Source: Sedimentisphaerales bacterium
GTDB taxonomy: Bacteria; Planctomycetota; Phycisphaerae; Sedimentisphaerales; Anaerohalosphaeraceae
Reading direction: 5' to 3'
DNA length: 35,553 bases
Assembly: GCA_016928585.1 (NCBI GenBank)
Contig: JAFGKL010000087.1
Span: 1-35,553, forward strand
Below are positions 8,384-17,845 of this stretch, in pieces. The stretch's first letter is position 1; the number at the start of each line of letters is the position of its first letter. The notes beneath the pieces were generated by a model. That model did not search any database. It saw only the letters and a list, made by a program, of their open reading frames with translations, and was not told the origin of the DNA. The position numbers and the translations under genes were made by a program.

Positions 8384-10972
8384 ATGAAATGTTTACGGGT
8401 CTTATTGTTAATCGTCCTAAGCTTTGTTTTTGCAGGCTGCGAGCCTCTTAATTCGGAACAGAAAGAAATTGCCTCTTCTGATGTTCGAGAAAAAATCTCA
8501 CTTGTCGAATGGCAATTCAGCGAGGACAAAACTCCCGAAGGTTCAGAAGTGATGATCTCTCAGCCGGCAGAGTGGACGACGGTTACTATTCCGCATGTCT
8601 TTAGGCTCTCCGGTTTGCCGGAAGAATCGTCCGGGCTTTATCGCAGAACGATCACGGCAAAGGCAGACGAAACAGACAGACGTTTTTATCTGTTTCTCGA
8701 GGGTGCGGGTTCAGTCGCAGATGTTTTTGTCAACAGTCAGCATATCGGTCGGCATCGCGGGGCCTTTACCGCGGCGGCTTTTGATCTTACACCGGCAATA
8801 ATGTTCGGTCAGGATAATGAATTGCTGCTGCGAGTAACAAATCGTGAAAGCGAATCCGCAAACTGTTTATCCAAGTCGAATCTTTTTTATACCAACGGCG
8901 GACTTTACCGTCCTGCATGGCTGATAAAGACGAATGCCGTTCATATCTATCCTGACATGGGATCGACGGGTGTTTATCTTACCCCGGTAAACATAAGCAA
9001 AGAAAAGGCCGAGCTTCAGGTCCATACCGTTGTGCGCAACAGCCGGGACCGGGCGGCATATGTTCGCATTAATTACACAGTTAAGGGTCCTAACGGGAAA
9101 AAATGCGGACAGTTCTATGCTCAGGATGCGATCCCAGCAAACTCTAACAAAACGGTTATTGCTGCAAAAGCGATAGCCAACCCAAAACTTTGGGACATTG
9201 GCAAGCCTAATTTGTATACCGTTGAAGCAGAACTTGTCGTAGATGGTAAAGCAGTCGATTCACTGACGGAGCGGACGGGCTTCCGCAAAGTCGAAATGAA
9301 AGATAATCGTTTTGTTATCAATGGAAAAGAACTGCTTGCCCGCGGCGTCTGCAAACACCATCAAAGTGAATATCACTGGAATGCCATTAACGACGAAGAA
9401 CTGCTTGAAGAGTGGAAAGGAATGGTCGATCTGGGGTGTAATACAATTCGACTGGCGCATTATCCGCACAGGCGTTTTGAATATCACCTCGCCGATGAAC
9501 TGGGAATTGCTATTTGGGCTGAAAACGGTCTGGCGGGGCAAAAATGGGACAGGGGTGATAACAAACATGAAACGAAACCCAACGCCGACGGCGAACGGAT
9601 TACGCGAGAAATGGTTCGTCAAAACTGGAACCATCCGAGTATCGTATTCTGGAGCAGCGGAAACGAAACCTATCAAGAGGTTGCTTCCCACTATGCGGAT
9701 ATTATTCGGAAGGAAGACAAGACACGCCTTATTACATACGCCTCGGCAGGTGAAAAACCAAAGAACGTTGATTTTGTCGCCGGCAATACCTACCAAGGCT
9801 GGTATTACGCTCACTATACGGACTTCAAAAAGCTGCCGGAGAACGCATTCATTTCAGAGACAGGCTCCGGGTCATGGATAACTCATCATGTTCCTTATGG
9901 AACATCGCGTTGGAACGTCGACAAGTTCGAGCCGGAAGAATACAACGAACTTTTCGCAGAGTTCCGTTTTCAAACTGTTTTCCGTAACAATCCTTCCGAG
10001 CATAAAATGTTCCTGTGGTGGAATTTCAGAGAATTTTATAACAAAAAATTCAAAGATAACCGCAACACCAAGGGAATTCTTACGCTTAACAGCATGCCCA
10101 AGGATTACTATTATCTTTTCAAATCATTTATGAATGAGGATGAGTCGGTTCTGCATCTTTGCGGACGACATCATTTTTATCGTCGGTTTGAGCCGAATAA
10201 CGGTATTAAAGTATATTCCAATGCAAAGGAAGTTGAGCTGTTCATTAACGGCATTTCACAGGGCAAAATGAAAAACGGTGATTATGTTCAGCCAGATGCA
10301 ACAAAGAAATCGGGAGATAAAACCGAAAAAGTTGAAGGAATTATCATTAACAATGTTTTCTTCTGGAAGGCCGCTTTAGATCCCGGCAAAAACATTGTTA
10401 GTGTTCGCGACGATCGCTTTATGACTGATTCTATGACGATCTACCAGAAGGCCCTTGAAGGCCCGATGCCTGTAAGTGCCGCCAGTCTTGTAACAAACCT
10501 GGAAAGCTCAAACAAAAACAATCCTGCTATCTTCATAGATCGGCCCGTTGAATCTCAAGGGCCATTTTATAGCGAGGTTGACGGTTCTTCTGACAATACG
10601 TTCGATGTTCTGCCGAAATTGGTTGAGGGATCATCATGGATATCGACGAAGCGGCTAAGCGATGAAAAGAACAAAACTGACCTGTCCTTTACAGTTACAA
10701 AACCAGCGACGGTCTATGTTATGTATTCAATCGGTACGTTTCCTGCTCACACACTTGATAAACCGGATACGTCGCTTATGCAGACAGCGGATGCTTTTGC
10801 GGACAGGCTGAAACAAGCCGGCTTTACGGATACCGGCGTTAAGACGATCTGGCGGAGGCACAGTCTTTGGCTGGCTGATTGCGGATTGCTCAGCCGCAAG
10901 GTCAAACCCGGGGATATGATCCATGTTCCCGGTCGGGCACTTGACTATGTGGTCATGATTAAACGTTTATAA
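8384..10972 (+). CDS. GH2 family glycosidase (beta-galactosidase/beta-glucuronidase-like) lipoprotein
   Basis: Lipobox-like FAGC, FRKVEMKDNRFVINGKELLARGVCKHH, NTIRLAHYPH, NHPSIVFWSSGNE, FISETG motifs. SD AGGAG before ATG 8384. Confidence 0.9.
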   Translation: MKCLRVLLLIVLSFVFAGCEPLNSEQKEIASSDVREKISLVEWQFSEDKTPEGSEVMISQPAEWTTVTIPHVFRLSGLPEESSGLYRRTITAKADETDRRFYLFLEGAGSVADVFVNSQHIGRHRGAFTAAAFDLTPAIMFGQDNELLLRVTNRESESANCLSKSNLFYTNGGLYRPAWLIKTNAVHIYPDMGSTGVYLTPVNISKEKAELQVHTVVRNSRDRAAYVRINYTVKGPNGKKCGQFYAQDAIPANSNKTVIAAKAIANPKLWDIGKPNLYTVEAELVVDGKAVDSLTERTGFRKVEMKDNRFVINGKELLARGVCKHHQSEYHWNAINDEELLEEWKGMVDLGCNTIRLAHYPHRRFEYHLADELGIAIWAENGLAGQKWDRGDNKHETKPNADGERITREMVRQNWNHPSIVFWSSGNETYQEVASHYADIIRKEDKTRLITYASAGEKPKNVDFVAGNTYQGWYYAHYTDFKKLPENAFISETGSGSWITHHVPYGTSRWNVDKFEPEEYNELFAEFRFQTVFRNNPSEHKMFLWWNFREFYNKKFKDNRNTKGILTLNSMPKDYYYLFKSFMNEDESVLHLCGRHHFYRRFEPNNGIKVYSNAKEVELFINGISQGKMKNGDYVQPDATKKSGDKTEKVEGIIINNVFFWKAALDPGKNIVSVRDDRFMTDSMTIYQKALEGPMPVSAASLVTNLESSNKNNPAIFIDRPVESQGPFYSEVDGSSDNTFDVLPKLVEGSSWISTKRLSDEKNKTDLSFTVTKPATVYVMYSIGTFPAHTLDKPDTSLMQTADAFADRLKQAGFTDTGVKTIWRRHSLWLADCGLLSRKVKPGDMIHVPGRALDYVVMIKRL

Positions 10973-10985
10973 ACTGTCGCGAGCG

Positions 10986-13565
10986 TTACGGACAACCTAC
11001 GAGCGGTAGATACCCTGTCCAGGTTGAGGCAAACTCGGCGAGGTCCGCAAGGTCAACGTCTCCGCTTTGATCGATATCAGCGTTGTCGCACCAGTCAGGA
11101 CTGGTGCAGGTATCTTGATGCCATTGAGCAGCGAATTCGCTAAAGTCGTTCATGTCCACTTCACAATCGTCGTTAAGGTCGCCATCAAGCGCATTGACCT
11201 TGACAAACACTCCGCCCGGATACGGGTTTTCGTCAGGGTCATCGCTGGTGACCTGCAGTTGAGTCCTTCCGGCACACTGGCAGCAGTCCAGAGTTACCGT
11301 TACAGGCTGGCTGCCCGACGGGGCAATGCTATATGGAAGTGGTGGCGATATTCCAAGAACCCATGCCGGTGTACTAATGTCGGTTACATTCAGAATGCCT
11401 GTTCCATCGTTATAGATAATGAACTCTTCGTTCGGATCTGCCGGACAACTGTCTGTAAGTAACAATGGCTCGATGCGAATATCCGGTTCGACAGCGGCAG
11501 TTAAGCAGAAATTTAAATCTTCCCCTTCCTCAATCCCACTTATATCGCTGTATATTATCCCATCGCCGGTTCCTGAATCTATCCACAGGAACCAGCAGTT
11601 CTCGTCGCCCTGACCGGTAATAGAGACCCAACCGTCAGTTAATGTGCAGCATGTCGAAAGATCAACGCTGTAATATATATACTGGTTATAAATGCCACCA
11701 AAATCAAAATAAATACCAGTCGGGGTCACAGTAGGGGTGACCTGGTATGAACACACAGCAGTTCCCGGCTGGCCGGCATTGTCAGCATAGAAAGTAATAT
11801 CAAAAGAGGGATTGGACTCGGTGCAGTCTTCGAATAACGTTGTATCCATTTGGAACCCCCACCAGTGAATATCACATATCGGAGCAGTAATGCCAGTGAA
11901 GTTGTCATAAATATAATCTCCGAAAACTTCCTCGCTGAACGGTCCAGCAGGAAAGTCGTCCGGCCCGTAAGGCGGCTGGCCGTACAGTGTATTAGCCGGA
12001 CAGTCAAGCGTAGGTCCGCTGCCGCATGGAGGGTCAAGATTTGAACAAAGGGTGTTAGCGCTGAAACGTCCAGTGCAATTTTCCTGAGCGACACCGTCCT
12101 GACAAGTTCCTGTAGAGTCGTCACAGCAAGCGCCTATAGTTGATGAGCTGCTCGTTATGTCGAGCAGGTATAAACCTTCCTGAATGCCGGCACCATCGAC
12201 GATAATGTAGTATGTGTTACCTGCGGTAAGACTTAGCCCTGTTATTTCTGCCGTGGGAGGCAGGGTGTCGCAACTGCCATCATCACAGGCTATATGTGTT
12301 CCGGACCCCGGGGCTCCGCAAGTGTTTTCGTAAACGAACAATTTATTAAAAAATTCAGAATTACATGAAGAAATATCAATTACTTCATTGACAATCGGAG
12401 TGTATGAATAAACCACGTCGGGAGCACCGTCTGTGTCTGCCATAGTACATGATTCATAGTAGTCATTATTAGCCCCGGTTGTGACACCTACCGTACTGTA
12501 AGGCAGAGAAGGAATTACTGTAGCGTTAGCACAGTCTTCCCCGGCGTGATCCCCACAAGGTGGGACGAGTTCAGCGCAAGTTGTGTTTGGAGTAAAACGT
12601 CCTGTACATGAAGACTGTTCAACATTGTTTGTGCAGGTACCTGTTGTGTCATCGCAACAAGCACCTGTAATAGCACCTGTCAGGCTGACAGTCAATTCAT
12701 AATCGCCAGCATAATTGCCATAGCCATCAACGACGATATAATATGTACTGCCGAGATTGAAAACAACATAATCAATTCGAGATCGAGAACCGTCCGTACC
12801 ACAGGCATCATCGTTGCAGGCAATTTGAGTTCCTGACAGAACTTCACCGCACGTGTCTTCGTAAACATAGACTTTTGTATCATATGATGAATTGCACAGT
12901 TCTATTCTGACAGCAGCGGAATAAGAAGGGGTATACGAATAAACTACATCAGGAGCACCGGCTGCACTGGCGTAGCATATTTCATAATAATCATCGTTCA
13001 TGCTGACTGTAGTTCCCGTATCTGTATAAGGAAGCGATGTAATCTCTATGGCTGAGCTGCAGACATCGCCGGGCAACACGATCCTCTCGGTGACATTTAT
13101 TTCATATGTACCGGCGCTTTCGCCAAAGCCGTCAACGATGATATAATAGGTATTGCCGCCTGTAAGAGTGACAGAATTCAACTGTGACTTGAAGCCGTCA
13201 CTTCCGCAGTCGTCATCGTTACATGCAATTTGGCTGCCGGACTGGTAAGCACCACAAGTACTTTCATATACATATAGCTTTGTATCATATGCTGAGTTGC
13301 ACAGGTCGATATCTACCGTAATATTTGAAGCCGGAGTATATGAATAAACTACGTCAGGTGAACCCGGTGCGTCATAGGGACATATCTCGTCGTAGTCATC
13401 AGTTTGTCCGGTGGTATCTCCCGTGTCTGTGTACGGAAGCGCACTTATAACCGTAGCAGTGGAGCAGTCATCACCGCCCTGAGCCAGCACGGCTTGCGGC
13501 CAAACCGCCAATAATAAACATACTATCCCCGCAGCAATAATTTGGTTTTTTGAGAGTCTTCTCAT
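10986..13565 (-). CDS. Secreted protein with three PPC-like repeats, two Cys-rich ACCDD motifs and a C-terminal dockerin-like EF-hand pair
   Basis: Signal peptide; repeats DCSTATVISALPYTDTG...GGNTYYIIVDGFGESAGTYEINV; GACCDDTTGTC.. twice; tail GDLNDDCEVDMNDFSEFAAQW...DIDQSGDVDLADLAEFASTW. SD AAGGAGG upstream. Confidence 0.85.
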   Translation of the reverse strand: MRRLSKNQIIAAGIVCLLLAVWPQAVLAQGGDDCSTATVISALPYTDTGDTTGQTDDYDEICPYDAPGSPDVVYSYTPASNITVDIDLCNSAYDTKLYVYESTCGAYQSGSQIACNDDDCGSDGFKSQLNSVTLTGGNTYYIIVDGFGESAGTYEINVTERIVLPGDVCSSAIEITSLPYTDTGTTVSMNDDYYEICYASAAGAPDVVYSYTPSYSAAVRIELCNSSYDTKVYVYEDTCGEVLSGTQIACNDDACGTDGSRSRIDYVVFNLGSTYYIVVDGYGNYAGDYELTVSLTGAITGACCDDTTGTCTNNVEQSSCTGRFTPNTTCAELVPPCGDHAGEDCANATVIPSLPYSTVGVTTGANNDYYESCTMADTDGAPDVVYSYTPIVNEVIDISSCNSEFFNKLFVYENTCGAPGSGTHIACDDGSCDTLPPTAEITGLSLTAGNTYYIIVDGAGIQEGLYLLDITSSSSTIGACCDDSTGTCQDGVAQENCTGRFSANTLCSNLDPPCGSGPTLDCPANTLYGQPPYGPDDFPAGPFSEEVFGDYIYDNFTGITAPICDIHWWGFQMDTTLFEDCTESNPSFDITFYADNAGQPGTAVCSYQVTPTVTPTGIYFDFGGIYNQYIYYSVDLSTCCTLTDGWVSITGQGDENCWFLWIDSGTGDGIIYSDISGIEEGEDLNFCLTAAVEPDIRIEPLLLTDSCPADPNEEFIIYNDGTGILNVTDISTPAWVLGISPPLPYSIAPSGSQPVTVTLDCCQCAGRTQLQVTSDDPDENPYPGGVFVKVNALDGDLNDDCEVDMNDFSEFAAQWHQDTCTSPDWCDNADIDQSGDVDLADLAEFASTWTGYLPLVGCP

Positions 13566-13947
13566 AACACACCTCCTTAAACATGTGAATTTTATTTAGA
13601 AACAGAAAAGAACAAAACCTGAATGTGTTAGGTATTGTAGCGGATGCCATACATGTTTGTCAAGTGGATTATAGGCTGTCGTTAAGCCTCTTTGTAACTG
13701 TTAAAACTAATGTCAAAATATAGTTTTCTTCTATTTTGCTTTATTTGTTTGCGGTTTGGGTCTGTCAAAAAGTCGAATTTTAATGAACATTGAAGGTCCT
13801 TTTTAGTGACGGGTCATAAGATCGTGAAGGATTTTCGCTGCAAAGGCCATATATAAAGAAAAAACAGGCAAAATATGGTATAATTGCTGTATATGTAATG
13901 AGGGTGTTAAGGATATTTTTATTTTGATTTCAAGGGATTAAATTCGA

Positions 13948-16887
13948 ATGAAAAAACATTATAACTTTATGGCTGTTGTTGCAGCCTTTGTATTAAGTTT
14001 AGCTTCATATAATGTTAATGCAGCACGGTATATGGAGAATCTGGATCGTGGTGTTGTAGCGGTTCATCTTGGCGGAAGTCAGGTTTATGTCGGCTGGCGC
14101 ATGTTCGGTACTGAGCCGGATACGGTTGCCTACAATGTATATCGCGGGGCGGTAAAAATCAATTCATCCCCGATCACAGGCTCGACTAACTATACTGACA
14201 CCAATGGCAGCACAGCCAGTACCTACAGTGTAGCGGCGGTAATAGGCGGTGTTGAACAAGAACTCTCCGAGCCTGTCGGTGTATGGAGCGAGCAGTATCA
14301 CACGGTCCCGCTTGTAGTTCCTGCCGGCGGAACAACTCCCGACAGCGTTGCCTATACATACAGCCCTAATGATTGCAGTCTTGGAGATGTTGACGGCGAC
14401 GGACAGTACGAGATCATTTTAAAGTGGGACCCGTCCAACGCCAAGGACAATTCACAATCTGGATACACGGGCAATGTGTATCTTGATGCCTATGAAATTG
14501 ACGGTACGTTCCTGTGGAGGATCGACCTTGGCATCAATATCCGAGCTGGCGCCCATTATACACAGTTTATGGTATATGATTTTGACAACGACGGCAGGGC
14601 GGAAGTCGCCTGCAAAACCGCCGACGGAACGACCGACGGTCTCGGAACCGTGATCGGTAATGCCTCTGCGGATTATCGGAATTCAAGCGGCTATATTTTG
14701 TCGGGTCCGGAATATTTCACGGTCTTTGACGGGCTGACAGGCGAAGCACTCGACACGGTCAATTATTTTGTGCCAAGGGGTACTGTAAGCGACTGGGGCG
14801 ATAGTTACGGCAATCGTGTTGACCGTTTTCTTGCATGCATTGCATACCTTGACGGGCAGTCGCCAAGCATCGTGATGTGCAGGGGCTACTATACCCGCAC
14901 CGTTCTGGCGGCTTGGGATTTTGATGGTGTTGAACTTACACAGCGTTGGGTCTTTGACAGCGATAACGGCTATCCATCTTATGCGGGACAGGGGAACCAC
15001 AATCTAAGCGTTGGTGATGTGGACGGCGACGGCAAAGACGAGATCATGTACGGCGCCTGTGCGATAGATGATGACGGAACGGGGCTGTATTCCACTGGGT
15101 TGGGACATGGAGACGCGATGCATTTGTCTGACCTTGATCCGAGCCGGCCGGGGCTGGAAGTTTTTACGATACATGAAGGATCAGGGCCGGGCTCTTCCTT
15201 TAGAGATGCCTGGACCGGCGAAGTTCTTTGGATGAGTGCCGACGGCGATGTTGGCCGAGGTGTTTCGGCGGACATCGACGCAGGCTATCCCGGATTCGAA
15301 TGCTGGGGCTTTGGCGGTCTGCGAAGCTGCTCCGGCACAGTGATAACAAGTACAAGTCCGCCGTCAACAAATTTTGTTATATGGTGGGATGCCGACCTGA
15401 CACGGGAACTGCTTGATGCGGAAAAGATCGACAAATGGCACCCTGAATACAACTCCGGCAACGGCGGCAGTGAACGGCTGTTGACCGCATACAACTTTGG
15501 GGCAGATGCTATCAACGGAACCAAAGCCAACCCATGTCTGCAGGCCGATATGCTGGGTGACTGGCGAGAGGAAGTTATTTGGCGGCACTATGACAATACA
15601 AAACTGCTTATCTTTACGACGACTATCCCGACTACTCATCGGTTTTATACACTTATGCACGATCCTCAGTATCGCCTGAGCATAGCCTGGCAGAACGTTG
15701 CTTATAATCAGCCGCCGCATACGGGCTTTTTCCTGGGTGACGGCATGGGCGCGGCGCCGACGCCTGATATCATACTGGTTAACGGTACACCACCCGATCC
15801 TGATGCGATCTTTCGAGAAATATGGACCGGCATAAGCGGCGGCCTTGTCAGCGATCTTACATCTAATGCGAACTATCCCGATACGCCTTCGTCACAGGGT
15901 TATCTGACGCGGTTTGAAGGGCCGGCCAATTCGGGCGATGATTTTGGAACGCGCCTGCGGGCCTACCTGATACCGCAGGAGGACGGTGACTATACATTCT
16001 GGCTTGCTGCCGATGAAACTGCTGAGTTGTGGCTAAGCAACGATGCAACCGAGGACCAGGTCGTGCTGATAGCTTCTGTATCGGCGGCTACCGATCCGCT
16101 TGAGTGGGACAAGTACACCGAACAGCAATCCGCTCTTATCCATCTGGTTGCGGGAAGAAAATATTATGTCGAGATGCTGCATAAGGACGGCACCGGCGAC
16201 GATCACTACGCCGTGGCATGGCAGGGAGCAAGCATTACCCAGCAGATTATCGAAGGTGACTACCTTGTACCGTGGGCTCCGCGCATGGTTGGTGAATTGA
16301 CGGGCAACAACTATGTCAATATCGGTGACTTAATTGAATTTTCAGGTTACTGGTTAGATGAAAACTGCGGGCTTGAGCTGGATGTTGATATAAATGGTGA
16401 CTGCATTGTGAATATAGCAGACCTTGCTATCTTTGCAAAGTACTGGCTCAGCGGCACTGCTCTGGAAATTCTGACACTACAGATACAGGAAAACGAGCCG
16501 GGCTATGTTACCGTTATCGGCACCATTGATAATAACAACGCCGGCTATACCGGCGACGGATTTGCCAATACCTATAACGCTGTCGGTAATTATATCGAGT
16601 GGGCGGTTAATGTCCCGCTTGCCGGTGAGTTCGATCTTCAATGGCGATATGCCAACGGCAGCTCGACGATGCGGCCGGGAGCCGTCAGTGTTAACGGCAC
16701 AACGCAGGTAACCGGCATTGATTTTGCCCAGACGGGCAGTTGGACTACATGGGATGTCTCGCAGGTGGTTACTGTCAGTCTTGATGAGGGCTATAACCAG
16801 ATCAGGCTTGTGGCTGAAACTTCAGACGGACTGCCGAACATCGACTGGATGGAAATTACAGGGATAGCTCCGGCTCCGGGGAATTAG
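13948..16887 (+). CDS. Rhamnogalacturonan lyase PL11-like with PA14, dockerin-like and C-terminal CBM-like regions
   Basis: MENLDRGVVAVHLGGSQVYVGWRMFGTEPDTVAYNVYRG..., repeated GDVDGDGQYEIILKWDP/GDVDGDGKDEIMYG, LQADMLGDWREEVIWR. Then PA14-like block, VNIGDLIEFSGYWLDENC..DINGDCIVNIADLAIFAKYWL, and a beta-sandwich-like tail. Confidence 0.9.
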   Translation: MKKHYNFMAVVAAFVLSLASYNVNAARYMENLDRGVVAVHLGGSQVYVGWRMFGTEPDTVAYNVYRGAVKINSSPITGSTNYTDTNGSTASTYSVAAVIGGVEQELSEPVGVWSEQYHTVPLVVPAGGTTPDSVAYTYSPNDCSLGDVDGDGQYEIILKWDPSNAKDNSQSGYTGNVYLDAYEIDGTFLWRIDLGINIRAGAHYTQFMVYDFDNDGRAEVACKTADGTTDGLGTVIGNASADYRNSSGYILSGPEYFTVFDGLTGEALDTVNYFVPRGTVSDWGDSYGNRVDRFLACIAYLDGQSPSIVMCRGYYTRTVLAAWDFDGVELTQRWVFDSDNGYPSYAGQGNHNLSVGDVDGDGKDEIMYGACAIDDDGTGLYSTGLGHGDAMHLSDLDPSRPGLEVFTIHEGSGPGSSFRDAWTGEVLWMSADGDVGRGVSADIDAGYPGFECWGFGGLRSCSGTVITSTSPPSTNFVIWWDADLTRELLDAEKIDKWHPEYNSGNGGSERLLTAYNFGADAINGTKANPCLQADMLGDWREEVIWRHYDNTKLLIFTTTIPTTHRFYTLMHDPQYRLSIAWQNVAYNQPPHTGFFLGDGMGAAPTPDIILVNGTPPDPDAIFREIWTGISGGLVSDLTSNANYPDTPSSQGYLTRFEGPANSGDDFGTRLRAYLIPQEDGDYTFWLAADETAELWLSNDATEDQVVLIASVSAATDPLEWDKYTEQQSALIHLVAGRKYYVEMLHKDGTGDDHYAVAWQGASITQQIIEGDYLVPWAPRMVGELTGNNYVNIGDLIEFSGYWLDENCGLELDVDINGDCIVNIADLAIFAKYWLSGTALEILTLQIQENEPGYVTVIGTIDNNNAGYTGDGFANTYNAVGNYIEWAVNVPLAGEFDLQWRYANGSSTMRPGAVSVNGTTQVTGIDFAQTGSWTTWDVSQVVTVSLDEGYNQIRLVAETSDGLPNIDWMEITGIAPAPGN

Positions 16888-16942
16888 TGTATATAATTCA
16901 ATCTTAAAACGTCTGTCGGAGCGGACTTTTAATACGCTGTTG

Positions 16943-17428
16943 TTATACCTTTGCCACCATAACCGTGTAATTTTTTCCGTATGCTTTTGCGCATTTCGGA
17001 CAGGTTGTGTAGTAGGTATAGATCTTCTGCGGCTGTTTGCCCTTTGACTGTACGAATTGGTTCATCTGTTTGTACCATTTGGGGGCATCTTTGTATGGGC
17101 CCTCGAACACTTTTGTCAAAAAAGTTCCGGATATGAGAACCATTTCGCTGTCCGGCACGTCCTTCGAGGTTTCGATAAACAGACTTGTCTTCCACAGTGA
17201 ACACTCGTCGCACAGGAAAACTGGCGGTTGTTCTGTGGCAGCATCGGAACTTTGAATTTTCTCCATGTTCCTTACAACAACCTTTCCAAAACCTATCGGA
17301 ATGTGCATAAAAGCACGGACATTATCTTTGACGAATTTCTTATTCTGCCAGACGTGTTCGGTCTCGTCCCACGGAGCAGGGTCAAAGCGGGGACAACAGC
17401 CGGTTTCTGAGTTGTAAAGGTCTTCCAT
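16943..17428 (-). CDS. Uncharacterised protein with CxxC pairs (CDEC...CPKC)
   Basis: 161 aa ORF starting MEDLYNSETGCCPRFDPAPWDE. SD-like GGAGC upstream. Last member of a tightly packed minus-strand gene string. Confidence 0.7.
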   Translation of the reverse strand: MEDLYNSETGCCPRFDPAPWDETEHVWQNKKFVKDNVRAFMHIPIGFGKVVVRNMEKIQSSDAATEQPPVFLCDECSLWKTSLFIETSKDVPDSEMVLISGTFLTKVFEGPYKDAPKWYKQMNQFVQSKGKQPQKIYTYYTTCPKCAKAYGKNYTVMVAKV

Positions 17429-17447
17429 TTTTTGCTCCTTTCAAAAC

Positions 17448-17843
17448 TTATTTACCGTCCTGCGGCGATCGCAATAGATATACATAAGAAATAACAAACA
17501 GCACAAGAAAGATAAAGTCAAACACAGCGAAAGGCTGCCATATCCAGGGTATGCTGCCTGTTAAAGTATGAAACAGGATTACACCGCAATATGAAACCTT
17601 AAGCAGGATGCCATAAGGAATGAGATTTATGTTTTTGTCTGGATCCATTGCTATCGCTGCGTACATTATGCCGTATACTATGAGCAAGGCTGCAGGAAAA
17701 TGAATATATCCAAAATGATTAGGTAATGTTATTTCAAATCGCTGGAAAGCTGCTTTGGCGAAAAACAGAAAAATAATGCCTAACGCCCCGTCATAAACAG
17801 CAGCCAATCCAAAAAGCGATCTGATGAGAGGTTTTGCTTTCAT
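17448..17843 (-). CDS. Small integral membrane protein (about 4 TM helices), uncharacterised
   Basis: 131 aa hydrophobic ORF; start lies 2 bp after the stop of the radical SAM gene. Confidence 0.7.
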   Translation of the reverse strand: MKAKPLIRSLFGLAAVYDGALGIIFLFFAKAAFQRFEITLPNHFGYIHFPAALLIVYGIMYAAIAMDPDKNINLIPYGILLKVSYCGVILFHTLTGSIPWIWQPFAVFDFIFLVLFVISYVYLLRSPQDGK

Positions 17844-17845
17844 GA

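Noticed and set aside
9260-9814. 184 aa minus-strand ORF and the overlapping plus-strand 9312-9881 ORF
   Set aside because: Both overlap the conserved catalytic core of the GH2 enzyme in other frames.
12140-13472. Possible CRISPR-like or DNA repeat array
   Set aside because: The repetition is protein-level PPC-like domain duplication with divergent DNA, not short identical repeats with spacers.
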